A stretch of DNA of 64,000 nt from Allobosea sp. (GTDB lineage Bacteria > Pseudomonadota > Alphaproteobacteria > Rhizobiales > Beijerinckiaceae): NCBI GenBank assembly GCA_024231975.1, contig JAAEQB010000013.1, forward strand, positions 124,001 to 188,000. The letters are read 5' to 3'. The notes beneath the pieces were generated by a model, which saw only the letters and a list, made by a program, of their open reading frames with translations, searched no databases and was not told the DNA's origin. The position numbers and the translations under genes were made by a program. Shown in pieces: positions 25,240 through 33,273 of this stretch (within the stretch, counting starts at the first letter, position 1; each line of letters begins with the position of its first letter).

Positions 25240-25617
25240 CTACGGATTGGGTTTCAGACTTTCATAGTAGGCGGCCAGCGCCGCGATCTCCTCGCTGGAG
25301 AGCCGCGCCGCGATCGCCTGCATCACCTGGTTGTCACGCTGGCGCTGCCGATAGGCGTTCATCAGCGCGACGAACTGCTCGGCCGGATGGCCGACAATGG
25401 CCGGAATGCCACCGACCTGCTTGCCGCTGCTCTGATGGCAGCTCGTGCATTCGGCGGAGAGATATTCCCCCAGTGCCTTGTCACCGGCGGCTTCCGCCGG
25501 CGCGCAGGCCAGAATCAGGGCAATCGCTAGAACGGAGCGCGCGTTCCCTTCCCCCCGCTTGCGGTGGGGAAGGGTTAGGGATGGGGGGCCGGAAAGCGGA
25601 GGGCAACCGGTCTTCAC
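25240..25617 (-). CDS. SoxE-like monoheme c-type cytochrome
   Basis: A class I cytochrome with heme site CTSCH (AGDKALGEYLSAECTSCHQSSGKQVGGIPAIVG) and Met ligand in QVMQAIAARLSSEEIAALAAYYESLK, resembling FccA/c4-type partners of sulfide dehydrogenase. Start choice is difficult: no ATG lies close to the signal peptide core (SVLAIALILACAPAEA), and the best candidate is GTG at 25617, giving 125 residues. About 20 of its N-terminal residues would be encoded by the 140-bp repeat at 25545-25684. Insertion of that repeat may have replaced the original start and part of the signal. Confidence 0.8.
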   Translation of the reverse strand: MKTGCPPLSGPPSLTLPHRKRGEGNARSVLAIALILACAPAEAAGDKALGEYLSAECTSCHQSSGKQVGGIPAIVGHPAEQFVALMNAYRQRQRDNQVMQAIAARLSSEEIAALAAYYESLKPNP

Positions 25618-25684
25618 TGTCGCGCCGAGCGGCACTGCCCCCCACCCAACCCTCCCCACCGCAAGCGGGGGGAGGGCTTGAGCC
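25545..25684 (-). repeat. 140-bp MITE-like element, copy 1
   Basis: An element with imperfect terminal arms of about 45 bp: CCCTCCCCCCGCTTGCGG at one end pairs with CCGCAAGCGGGGGGAAGGG at the other. It has the same length as, and is inverted relative to, the copy at 27817-27956; ends are almost identical while the central 45 bp has diverged. It overlaps the 5' end of the SoxE-like cytochrome gene and lies between it and soxD. Confidence 0.85.
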
Positions 25685-25739
25685 CGGCAGAGCCGTCGCC
25701 GGTCGGCCTCAAGCAACCGCTTTGAGCCGGCTCCTCGCA

Positions 25740-26477
25740 TCAATCGACCTTCGGCGCCGTCTTGGAATCCGGCGTCACGTCGAGGATCACCGCCCGTCCG
25801 GTGATCTTCACCTCCGGCTTGCAGTTGGTCATGCACGGCTCCTTGCCCCAGAAGGCCTTCTCCGTGGTCTCGCGGTCGTCATCGTAGAAGGCGGCCGCGT
25901 TCGGCAGCTTCACACTGGTAAAGTTCTTATCGGACAGTTCGAAGTCCTCGTCCTTCACGATGTCGTTCAGGTAGAGCAAATAAGCGGTGACCGCGTAGAG
26001 CTCGTCCGGCGACAGCGACTGGGCATTGCCATAGGGCATGGCGCGCCGGACATAGTCGAACACCGTCGAGAGGTCGGGCCAGAACGAACCGATCGTCTTC
26101 TCAGGCCTGTCGGATTTCAGCGAGCCCATCCCGCCGGCCAGCACCGGCCAGCGATTGTTGCCCTGGCCGAACTCGCCATGGCAGCTGGCGCATTGCGCCT
26201 GGAAGATCTCGTCACCCTGCTTGACCGTGCCCTTGCCGGGCGGAAGCCCCTTGCCGTCGGGGCGGACCGAGATGTCCCAGGCCTTGATCTCCTCGGGCAG
26301 CGCCTCGCGACCAAGGCCGAGCTTGGCGGCCGGCCCGGGAGCCGGGGCGGTCTTGGCCGGCGGATGTGTCTGCGCCTGTTTCGCAGCCGGCTTGGTCTGG
26401 GCGATCAGCGGCGCGGCGGCCATAACGGCGACTGCCGCCAGGCCCGCGAGCAGGGCGGGATTAACCGATCTCGACAT
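25740..26477 (-). CDS. soxD: SoxD, cytochrome subunit of sulfane dehydrogenase (short monoheme form)
   Basis: A 245-residue periplasmic cytochrome with signal peptide MSRSVNPALLAGLAAVAVMAAAPLIAQ and a proline/alanine-rich linker. One heme site is present (GDEIFQAQCASCHGEFGQGNNRWPVLAGG), with the Met region AMPYGNAQSLSPDELYAVTAYLLYLNDIV and a later CMTNC pair. Paracoccus SoxD is longer and diheme; the second cytochrome domain is absent here. Together with SoxC it oxidises the sulfane sulfur bound to SoxY. Its start lies 17 bp inside the soxC 3' end. Confidence 0.94.
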   Translation of the reverse strand: MSRSVNPALLAGLAAVAVMAAAPLIAQTKPAAKQAQTHPPAKTAPAPGPAAKLGLGREALPEEIKAWDISVRPDGKGLPPGKGTVKQGDEIFQAQCASCHGEFGQGNNRWPVLAGGMGSLKSDRPEKTIGSFWPDLSTVFDYVRRAMPYGNAQSLSPDELYAVTAYLLYLNDIVKDEDFELSDKNFTSVKLPNAAAFYDDDRETTEKAFWGKEPCMTNCKPEVKITGRAVILDVTPDSKTAPKVD

Positions 26478-27735
26478 TCTCGGTCTCCCCGTTCGCCTTC
26501 ACATGCCAGGTCTGGATGCCGTTGTTGTGGTAGATCGAGTTGGTGCCGCGGATCTTGCGCAGCTCCTCCTTGGTCGGCTGGAGATAGCCGGTCGAATCCA
26601 TGGCGCGCGACTGGATCAGCAGGTCCTGTCCGGTCCAGTCGAAATCGACATAGAAGCGCGTCAGCGACTTATCGAGCACCGGCCCGTCGATCCTGGCGTG
26701 CTGCCAGTTCTTGCCGCCGTCGAGGGTGACGTCGACCCGCTTGATCGTGCCACGCCCGGACCAGGCGAGGCCGGAGAGGACATTGCGGCCCTTCTGCTTC
26801 AGCGGCGCCTGCGGCGAGGGATTGGTCACCACCGATTTGGCGTCCATGAAGAAGGTGAAGCGGCGCGAGCGGCCATCGGCCAAAAGGTCGGTGTATTTCG
26901 AGGTCTCCTCGCGCGCCTGCCAGGGCTGGTCGCCGACCTCGATGCGCCTGAGCCATTTGACCCAGAGATTGCCCTCCCAGCCGGGGATGACGGCGCGCAA
27001 GGGATAGCCCTGCTCGGGCCGCAGCGCCTCGCCGTTCATGGCGAAGGCGATCAGCACGTCGTCGAGCGCCTTCTCGATCGGCAGCGAGCGGTTCATCCCG
27101 GAGGAATCGGCACCCTCCAGCATCAGCCATTTGGCGTTGGCCTTCACGCCCGCCTCGGCCAGCAGCACCTTCAGCGGCACGCCGGTATACATGACGTTGT
27201 GGACCATGCCGTGGGTGAACTGGCAGCCATTGAGCTGCGCGCCACGCCATTCCATGCCGGAATTGGCGGCGCATTCGAGGAAGTGGATGCGGTTCTGCCG
27301 CGGCATCCGCTTGATGTCTTCCATGGTGAAGACCAGCGGCTTGTCGACGAGGCCATGGATCATCAGCCGGTGATTGGCCGGGTCGATGTCGGCGATGCCG
27401 CCATGGTGGCGCTCGAAGCACAGGCCGGACGGGGTGATGATCCCGTCGAGCTCGTGCAGCGGCGTGAAGTTGACCGAGGATTCCGGCGAGGCTGTCAGCC
27501 AGGAGACGTCGCGGCGGATCACGTTCTTCTCGAAGCGCGACGGCGTGCCATAGGGCCGCTTGTCGACGCCCTCGCCGAGATAGCGGCTCCAGTCCTGGAC
27601 CTCGGTGATCAGCGGATCGGGCTTGCCTGCTTCGGCGCGGGCGAGCCCGGTGCCGGCGAGGCCGGCCCCGGCGACCGCCGCCCCGCCGAGGAAGCGGCGG
27701 CGGCTCAGCGCATCGGGTTTTGCGGGAGAGGTCAT
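26461..27735 (-). CDS. soxC: SoxC, molybdenum subunit of sulfane dehydrogenase
   Basis: A 424-residue sulfite-oxidase-family molybdoprotein. It has a Tat signal (LSRRRFLGGAAVAGAGLAGTGLA), the molybdenum-ligand Cys in FLECAANSGMEW, the HGMVHNVMYTGVPLKVLLAEAGV block and a C-terminal dimerisation domain (RVDVTLDGGKNWQHARI). SoxCD converts SoxY-bound sulfane sulfur, which lets thiosulfate be oxidised fully to sulfate without sulfur globules. It overlaps soxD by 17 bp. Confidence 0.96.
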   Translation of the reverse strand: MTSPAKPDALSRRRFLGGAAVAGAGLAGTGLARAEAGKPDPLITEVQDWSRYLGEGVDKRPYGTPSRFEKNVIRRDVSWLTASPESSVNFTPLHELDGIITPSGLCFERHHGGIADIDPANHRLMIHGLVDKPLVFTMEDIKRMPRQNRIHFLECAANSGMEWRGAQLNGCQFTHGMVHNVMYTGVPLKVLLAEAGVKANAKWLMLEGADSSGMNRSLPIEKALDDVLIAFAMNGEALRPEQGYPLRAVIPGWEGNLWVKWLRRIEVGDQPWQAREETSKYTDLLADGRSRRFTFFMDAKSVVTNPSPQAPLKQKGRNVLSGLAWSGRGTIKRVDVTLDGGKNWQHARIDGPVLDKSLTRFYVDFDWTGQDLLIQSRAMDSTGYLQPTKEELRKIRGTNSIYHNNGIQTWHVKANGETENVEIG

Positions 27736-27816
27736 GGCTCGCCTCCTCGTCTGGCGATCGTCGTCGCGGTGAAAGCCCGGCGAATCGCTTGGAAAGTCTT
27801 TTTGTCGTGGCTGGAG

Positions 27817-27956
27817 GGCTCAAGCCCTCCCCCCGCTTGCGGTGGGGAGGGTTGGGTGGGGGGCAGCGCCGCTTGGTGCAACATCGAAGAAGTCCCGCGC
27901 CCTGCTTTGCGGCCCCCCATCCCTAACCCTTCCCCGCCGCAAGCGGGGGGAAGGGG
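27817..27956 (+). repeat. 140-bp MITE-like element, copy 2
   Basis: Partner of copy 1 (25545-25684), in opposite orientation and of identical length. It fills most of the 262-bp gap between soxB and soxC. The terminal arms include GGTGGGGAGGGTTGGGTGGG and, at the other end, CCATCCCTAACCCTTCCCC. No gene is seen in this gap. Confidence 0.85.
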
Positions 27957-27997
27957 ATGCGCGTCGCCTTCAAGCGAGCGCGCTGTGGCGGAGGCGC

Positions 27998-29695
27998 TCA
28001 TGCCCCGCTCACCTTCACGGCGTCGTTCGGCTTGATGGTGATGGTCTTGGCTGCAGCGACGTGGTCGCGCACCACATCCCAGATCGGCGGCCCCTGCGTT
28101 CCCTCGTTGACGCTGGCCCAGCCGGCGACGACGTATTTGCGGGAAGCGTCGATCGGCTTGCCGGATTTCAGATGGGTGAGGCCGGAGATGCGGCTGCCCA
28201 TCGGCTTGCCGACATCGATGGCGTAGCCCATGCCGCCGATGCGGACCATGTCGCCGCCACCCTGGAAATAGGGGTCGGGGTGGAAGATGTTGTCGGCGAC
28301 GTCCTCGAGGATCTCCTTGAGCTGCGCCCCGGTCATCTCCATCCGGTAGCAGTTCGGATAGGTGATTGCGGTCGCGTTGCTGATCGCCTCCCAGGTGATC
28401 GCCTCGCCCGGCAGGAGCGAGCCGCCCCAGCGGAAGCCCGGCGAGAGTGCGATCTCGGCGTCGCGCTGCGAGAGCATGGCGTCGCAGATCAGGTCGTCGA
28501 AGCTGCCGTTGAAGTTGCCGCGCCGGTAGAGCAGCAACTCGGTGCGGCCGATCTCCTTGGCGAGCTCGGCGGCATAGGGCGCGCGCAGCTTGGTGACCAG
28601 CGCCACCATCTCCGCATCGGGCGCGATCGCGTCGGCGAAGACCGGCATCAGCTTGAAGCGGATATCGGCGACCTTGCCATCCTTCACCGCGATATCGAGG
28701 CGCGAGACGAACTTGCCATGCGAACCGGAGGCGACGAGGGCGGTCTGCCCGACCCGGATCAGCCCGGGCATGGCGTCATGGGTATGGGCGGTCAGGATGA
28801 CGTCGATGCCCTTGACCCGACTCGCCAGCTTGCGGTCGACGTCGAAGCCGTCATGCGAGAGCAGCACGACGATCGCGGCGCCCTCGGCCCGCGCCTCCTC
28901 GACCTGCTTCTGCAGCTCGTCCTCGCGGATGCCGAATTCCCACTCCGGGAACATCCAGCGCGGGTTGGCGACGGCGGTGCGCGGCAGCGCCTGGCCGATC
29001 ACCGCGACCTTGACGCCGCCCTTCTCGAAGACCTTGCGCGGCGGAAAGACCGGCTCGTTCCATTCCTTGTCGCGGATGTTCTGGGCGAGGAAGGCGAAGG
29101 GCGCGGCCTCGACGATCTCCTTGACCCGCTCGGCGCCGAGCGTGAATTCCCAATGCGAGGTCATCGCGTCGAGCTTCAGGGCCGACATCACGTCGACCAT
29201 GTCCTGGCCCTTGGTCTGGAGCGAGCTCCAGCTGCCCTGCCAGGTGTCGCCGCCGTCGAGCAGCAGGACCTTGTCGTCGCCGCGCTCGGCCCGAACAGCC
29301 TTGACCAAAGTCGCGATCCGGTCGAGCCCGCCCATCCGGCCGTAATTGCGGGCGAGCGCGACGAAGTCGTCCGAGGTCAGCGCGAAGGCGTCGGCCGAGC
29401 CGGCAGCGATCTTGAAATGCTCGCGGAAGGCGGCGTCGGTCAGATGCGGCGGCAGGCCCTTGACCTCGCCGACGCCGAGATTGACCGCCGGCTCGCGGAA
29501 TTGCAGCGGCATCAATTGGGCATGGATATCGGCCACATGCAGGATGGTGACCTGGCCCTGCGGCTCGAAGTGCAGGATATCGGCCTGCGACAGCTTCTGC
29601 TGGGCGGCGGCGCGCCCGAGCGGGCCTAGGCCGGAGCCGGCAGTCAGAGCCGCGGCGACCGCCGTCGCCTGCAGGAAGTCTCGTCTCGAGATCAT
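27998..29695 (-). CDS. soxB: SoxB, dimanganese sulfate thiohydrolase
   Basis: A 565-residue member of the 5'-nucleotidase/metallophosphatase fold that releases sulfate from SoxY-thiosulfonate in the periplasm. A Tat signal (ISRRDFLQATAVAAALTAGSG) leads the protein. Metal-binding motifs are DIHAQL, GGDTWQGSW, LSHDGFD and TAHTHDAMPG; SoxB-type SHWEFTLG replaces the GNHE motif of true nucleotidases. The C-terminal domain (YPNCYRMEMTGAQLKEILEDVADNIF) is complete. It lies 210 bp after soxZ, the gap being taken up by a palindromic repeat. Confidence 0.97.
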   Translation of the reverse strand: MISRRDFLQATAVAAALTAGSGLGPLGRAAAQQKLSQADILHFEPQGQVTILHVADIHAQLMPLQFREPAVNLGVGEVKGLPPHLTDAAFREHFKIAAGSADAFALTSDDFVALARNYGRMGGLDRIATLVKAVRAERGDDKVLLLDGGDTWQGSWSSLQTKGQDMVDVMSALKLDAMTSHWEFTLGAERVKEIVEAAPFAFLAQNIRDKEWNEPVFPPRKVFEKGGVKVAVIGQALPRTAVANPRWMFPEWEFGIREDELQKQVEEARAEGAAIVVLLSHDGFDVDRKLASRVKGIDVILTAHTHDAMPGLIRVGQTALVASGSHGKFVSRLDIAVKDGKVADIRFKLMPVFADAIAPDAEMVALVTKLRAPYAAELAKEIGRTELLLYRRGNFNGSFDDLICDAMLSQRDAEIALSPGFRWGGSLLPGEAITWEAISNATAITYPNCYRMEMTGAQLKEILEDVADNIFHPDPYFQGGGDMVRIGGMGYAIDVGKPMGSRISGLTHLKSGKPIDASRKYVVAGWASVNEGTQGPPIWDVVRDHVAAAKTITIKPNDAVKVSGA

Positions 29696-29751
29696 GACTC
29701 ATCCTTTGGATGCGCGCACATCGCGATCCAGGGGTTCAATCGAGGTCTTTC

Positions 29752-29898
29752 CCGTCATTCCGGGGCAGGCCGGCAGGCCTGAGCCCGGAATCCAGAGCCG
29801 ATGAGCCTGATCATGTAGGCTGAACGGTCGGCGCTGGGACTGAAAGCGGTATCGGTTCTGGATTCCGGGCTCGCCGCTACGCGGCGCCCCGGAATGAC
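29752..29898. repeat. Double-hairpin intergenic repeat
   Basis: Starts GTCATTCCGGGGC and ends GCCCCGGAATGAC, an exact inverted pair; inner arms GCCCGGAATCCAGA and TCTGGATTCCGGGC also pair perfectly. It stands in the 210-bp soxZ-soxB gap, inside a presumed operon, where a stable hairpin could lower soxB expression relative to soxYZ or protect the upstream message. Confidence 0.85.
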
Positions 29899-29905
29899 AA
29901 CGAGC

Positions 29906-30235
29906 TTAGCCGACCGTCAGCTTGTTCTTGGCGGTGTATTCGGAGCCGTTGTCATCCTTCCAGGTGAAGGTGAACTCGCCCGATTCCGTCGCCTTGAAGA
30001 AGAAGGACTGGTAGGGGTTGGCCGAGATCGCCGGGAACCAGTCGGCCGAAAACACCGGCTTGCCGTTGAAGCTCGCCGAGAACTTGTTGATGATCTGGCG
30101 CGGGATGGTCTCGCCCTTGGCGTCCTTGCGCTGGCCGGATTCCATCTCGTGCGAGATCAGCGTCTTGATCTCGATCATCTCGCCGGCGGCGGCCTTGGCC
30201 GGAACGCGCACACGGGGCGTGGGCTTGGTGGTCAT
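29906..30235 (-). CDS. soxZ: SoxZ, sulfur-carrier partner protein
   Basis: A 109-residue beta-sandwich protein without signal peptide (PRVRVPAKAAAGEMIEIKTLISHEMESGQRKD, FFKATESGEFTFTWKDDNGSEYTAKNKLTVG). SoxZ binds SoxY and is exported with it. The start at 30235 is the family start. It follows soxY by 43 bp. Confidence 0.97.
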   Translation of the reverse strand: MTTKPTPRVRVPAKAAAGEMIEIKTLISHEMESGQRKDAKGETIPRQIINKFSASFNGKPVFSADWFPAISANPYQSFFFKATESGEFTFTWKDDNGSEYTAKNKLTVG

Positions 30236-30278
30236 GGATGCTTCCTCGCCTTGTTCTGTTCGATGACGATGCCGAGCG

Positions 30279-30743
30279 TCAGCCGCCGCAGCCGCCGATC
30301 GTGACCTTGATATTGGCCTTGGCCGTGTGCAGCGCGCCGTTCGACATCTCGGCGACGCAGATGATGTCCTGCGTCTGGGCGAGGCGCATGCGCGTCGCGG
30401 CCGAGGCCTTTCCGCAGGCCGGCGTGAACTGGTAGCTGACGACGCCCGGCTGCGGATTGCCCTCGGCGAAGACATGCACGGCCTTGACGTAGTCGGCCTC
30501 GGTCATCGGGCTCTCGATCTCGATATTGATCGGCACGACCAGACCGTTCTCGGCGATCTCGGGCACGTCGAGCTTGATCTTACCGGAGGCCATCGGCTTG
30601 TCGCCATAGAGCTTCTTGATCTCGGCGGCGACGGTCTTCTCGTCGGCGAAGGCGAGCTTCGGCGCGATCGCGGCCGCGGCGAGAGCCCAGGCGGCGGCCT
30701 TCACCGCATCGCGGCGCGACAGCGTCGACGGTTGGATCAGCAT
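30279..30743 (-). CDS. soxY: SoxY, covalent sulfur-carrier protein
   Basis: A 154-residue protein with a Tat signal (LSRRDAVKAAAWALAAAAIAPKLAFA). It ends in the swinging-arm motif VTIGGCGG; the Cys of GGCGG carries thiosulfate and its oxidation intermediates between SoxAX, SoxB and SoxCD. It heads the minus-strand sox genes and is divergent from soxA across a 170-bp regulatory gap. Confidence 0.97.
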   Translation of the reverse strand: MLIQPSTLSRRDAVKAAAWALAAAAIAPKLAFADEKTVAAEIKKLYGDKPMASGKIKLDVPEIAENGLVVPINIEIESPMTEADYVKAVHVFAEGNPQPGVVSYQFTPACGKASAATRMRLAQTQDIICVAEMSNGALHTAKANIKVTIGGCGG

Positions 30744-30805
30744 GCGGGGCTCCTCCCTGGAATTCGTCTCGTTTTACGCTTGACGGCACCGCGCCGGGTC
30801 GCCAA

Positions 30806-30846
30806 TCATTTGCACGTATCGTGATATTGTTTTTTGTGAATGTAAA
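30806..30846. promoter_or_regulatory. AT-rich operator/promoter segment between soxY and soxA
   Basis: An AT-rich island in GC-rich surroundings, containing ATATTG-TTTTTTG-TGAAT, which approaches the ATTC-N8-GAAT type of site bound by SqrR/BigR-like persulfide sensors (one mismatch). It lies between the divergent soxY and soxA starts. The two ArsR-type sensors encoded downstream are candidate ligands. The exact base contacts are an inference. Confidence 0.55.
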
Positions 30847-30913
30847 GCCCCCGAGAGGGCCGGCATCGAGGATCGCAGCATAAGCGATCCCGGAGGAGAC
30901 GAAAGGGCGAGGG

Positions 30914-31747
30914 ATGAAGCTTCCGATCATCGGAGCGGCTGCGTTGGCGGCCGTCATGACACTGGCGGCCGGGCCGCTGACCGCGCAGTCGCCGCCGCAG
31001 GACGACAGCGAGAAGGAGATCGAGCGCTATCGCCAGATGCTCTCGGATCCGTTCTCGAATCCGGGCTTCCTCGCGGTCGATCGCGGCGAAGCGCTCTGGG
31101 CCGAGAAGCGCGGCACCAAGAACGTCTCGCTGGAAGGCTGCGACCTCGGCGAGGGGCCGGGCAAGCTTGAAGGCGCCTTCGCCAAGCTGCCGCGCTATTT
31201 CGCCGATTCCGACAAGGTGATGGACACCGAGCAGCGCCTGCTCTGGTGCATGGACAAGCTGCAGGGGCTCGACACCAAGGAGGTCGTCCTGCGCCGCTTC
31301 TCGGGTCCGGCCCGAGCCTCGGACATGGAAGACCTCGTCGCCTTCATCGCCAACAAGTCGAGCGATATGAAGATCCAGCCGCAGCTCTCCCATCCCAAGG
31401 AGAAGGAGATGGCGGCGGTCGGCGAGGCCCTGTTCTACACCCGCGGCGGCGTCAACGACTTCTCCTGCGCCACCTGCCATGCCGAGGAGGGCAAGCGCAT
31501 CCGCCTGCAGGGCCTGCCCAACCTCTCGGTCAAGGGCAAGACAGCGCAGGAGACGATGGGCTCCTGGCCGACCTATCGGGTCTCGCAGAGCGCGCTCCGG
31601 ACGATGCAGCACCGCCTCTGGGATTGCTATCGCCAGCAGCGCTGGCCGGTGCCGGAATACGGCTCGGAAGCCCTGACCGCGCTCACCGTCTTCCTGCAGA
31701 AGCAGGCCGACGGCGGCGAGATCAAAGTTCCGTCGATCAAGCGCTGA
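30914..31747 (+). CDS. soxA: SoxA, monoheme c-type cytochrome subunit
   Basis: A 277-residue periplasmic cytochrome with signal peptide MKLPIIGAAALAAVMTLAAGPLTA-QS. A single heme site is present (FSCATCHAEEGKRIRLQGLPNLS), and the C-terminal catalytic region WDCYRQQRWPVPEYGSEAL carries the Cys that becomes the heme persulfide ligand. The first heme of diheme SoxA is missing; lone cysteines in LEGCDLGEG and LLWCMDKL stand where it would be, as in the monoheme SoxA of Starkeya. With SoxX it joins thiosulfate to SoxY. GGAGGAGAC lies upstream. Confidence 0.96.
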   Translation: MKLPIIGAAALAAVMTLAAGPLTAQSPPQDDSEKEIERYRQMLSDPFSNPGFLAVDRGEALWAEKRGTKNVSLEGCDLGEGPGKLEGAFAKLPRYFADSDKVMDTEQRLLWCMDKLQGLDTKEVVLRRFSGPARASDMEDLVAFIANKSSDMKIQPQLSHPKEKEMAAVGEALFYTRGGVNDFSCATCHAEEGKRIRLQGLPNLSVKGKTAQETMGSWPTYRVSQSALRTMQHRLWDCYRQQRWPVPEYGSEALTALTVFLQKQADGGEIKVPSIKR

Positions 31748-31758
31748 GGGGAAACGTC

Positions 31759-32367
31759 ATGATCAGGACATTCATTCCCCTGGCGGCCCTGCTGGCTTTC
31801 GCGGGCTCGGCCACCGCCCAGGACCGCCCGCCACAGGCTGTCATCGACGCCTACATCAAGTCGACCTTCGGCAAGGCCTCGGCCGAATGGCAGGCCAGGA
31901 TCAAGCCGGACGATTCGCTGGCGGTCTGCAACACGACCCGCAACAACCCGTCCTCGGCCGAATCCGAGGCGATGCTGAAGCGCGAGAGCGCCCGCGTCGT
32001 CTATCCCGCCGACGGAAAATTCCTCGGCGACTGGAAGAAGGGCTATCAGGTCGCCAATAACGGCCGCGGCGGCCAGTTCTCCGATCCGCCCGGCACGGTC
32101 GCCGGCGGCAACTGCTTCGCCTGCCACCAGCTCGACCCGAAGGAGGTCAGCTACGGCACGCTCGGCCCGAGCCTGTCCGCCTATGGCAAGGATCGCAAAT
32201 ACGATCCCGAGACGATCAAGGACGCCTACACCAAGATCTACAATTCGATGGCGGTGGTGCCCTGCTCGAACATGCCGCGCTTCGGCGTCAACAAGGTGCT
32301 GGACGAGCAGCAGATCAAGGACGTGATGGCCTATCTGTTCGATCCGGAATCGCCGGTGAACAAGTAG
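31759..32367 (+). CDS. soxX: SoxX, monoheme c-type cytochrome subunit
   Basis: A 202-residue cytochrome with signal peptide MIRTFIPLAALLAFAGSATA-QD, heme site CFACH in VAGGNCFACHQLDPKEVSYGTLGPSLSAYG, and Met ligand in PCSNMPRFGVNKVLDEQQIKDVMAYLFDPESPV. Longer than Paracoccus SoxX because of about 90 residues before the heme, a type II SoxX feature. It starts 11 bp after soxA; gene order is A then X, the reverse of Paracoccus. Confidence 0.96.
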   Translation: MIRTFIPLAALLAFAGSATAQDRPPQAVIDAYIKSTFGKASAEWQARIKPDDSLAVCNTTRNNPSSAESEAMLKRESARVVYPADGKFLGDWKKGYQVANNGRGGQFSDPPGTVAGGNCFACHQLDPKEVSYGTLGPSLSAYGKDRKYDPETIKDAYTKIYNSMAVVPCSNMPRFGVNKVLDEQQIKDVMAYLFDPESPVNK

Positions 32368-32382
32368 GTCTTGGAGCGCTCC

Positions 32383-33273
32383 ATGCTGACGCGTCGCCTC
32401 TTCGTCACGGCCGGCGCCTGTGCGCTGGCCTCACCGGCCCTGGCACAGGTCGTGGCGACGCTCGGCTCCGGCGATGAGACGCTGACCGTCCTCAGCGACG
32501 GCAGCTTCGAATTGCCGCTGTCGATGCTGGCGCGTGACATCGCGCCGGCCGAGCTCGCCGCGCAGGCGCAGCAGAGCGGGCCGACGCGCTCGGTCCTCAA
32601 CGTCACCTGCCTGAAGCGTGGCAACGACGTCATCCTGTTCGATTGCGGCTCGGGCGCGAACTTCCTGGCCGGCTCCGGCAAGCTCGCCGAGAGCCTGAAG
32701 ACGGCCGGGATCGAGCCCGATGCGGTGACGCATGTGCTGTTCACCCATCTCCATCCCGACCATTTCTGGGGCGCGCTCGACGAGTTCGACAGCCCGCTCT
32801 TTCCCAATGCGCGTTGGCTGGTGGCCGCGCCCGAGATCGGCTTCTGGACCGATCCCAAGGTCTATGCCGGCCTGCCTGAGGATCGCCATGCCTTCGCAGC
32901 AGGAGCCCAGCGCATCGCCAAGGAGCTCGGCGACAAGCTCGAACGGGTCGAGCCCGGCCGCGAATGGCTGCCGGGGATCGAGGCGGTGGCGACGCCCGGC
33001 CATACGCCGGGCCATGTCTCCTTCGCCTTCACGACGGCCGGCGGTCCCGTCATGGTGCTCGGCGATGCGCTTACGCATCCGCTGATCTCGTTCGCACGCC
33101 CCGACTGGCGCCCCGCTTCCGACCATGATGCCGATCTCGCCGTCGCGACGCGGCGCAAGCTGCTCGACCGGCTTGTCCAAGAGAAGGGGCAGATCATCGG
33201 CTACCACCTGCCCGGCGCGGTCGGGCGCGTCGAGCGGCACGGCACGGCCTATCGCTTCATTGCGGCGTCCTGA
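32383..33273 (+). CDS. SoxH-like metallo-beta-lactamase-fold hydrolase
   Basis: A 296-residue periplasmic MBL-fold protein. An N-terminal RR-containing signal (MLTRRLFVTAGACALASPALAQ) is followed by the metal motif FTHLHPDHFWG, ATPGHTPGHVSF and a late YHLPGAVGRV His. SoxH-type proteins accompany sox genes but are not needed for thiosulfate oxidation in the organisms tested. It follows soxX by 15 bp and completes the soxA-soxX-soxH unit. Start at the ATG 32383 rather than a TTG four codons earlier. Confidence 0.9.
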   Translation: MLTRRLFVTAGACALASPALAQVVATLGSGDETLTVLSDGSFELPLSMLARDIAPAELAAQAQQSGPTRSVLNVTCLKRGNDVILFDCGSGANFLAGSGKLAESLKTAGIEPDAVTHVLFTHLHPDHFWGALDEFDSPLFPNARWLVAAPEIGFWTDPKVYAGLPEDRHAFAAGAQRIAKELGDKLERVEPGREWLPGIEAVATPGHTPGHVSFAFTTAGGPVMVLGDALTHPLISFARPDWRPASDHDADLAVATRRKLLDRLVQEKGQIIGYHLPGAVGRVERHGTAYRFIAAS

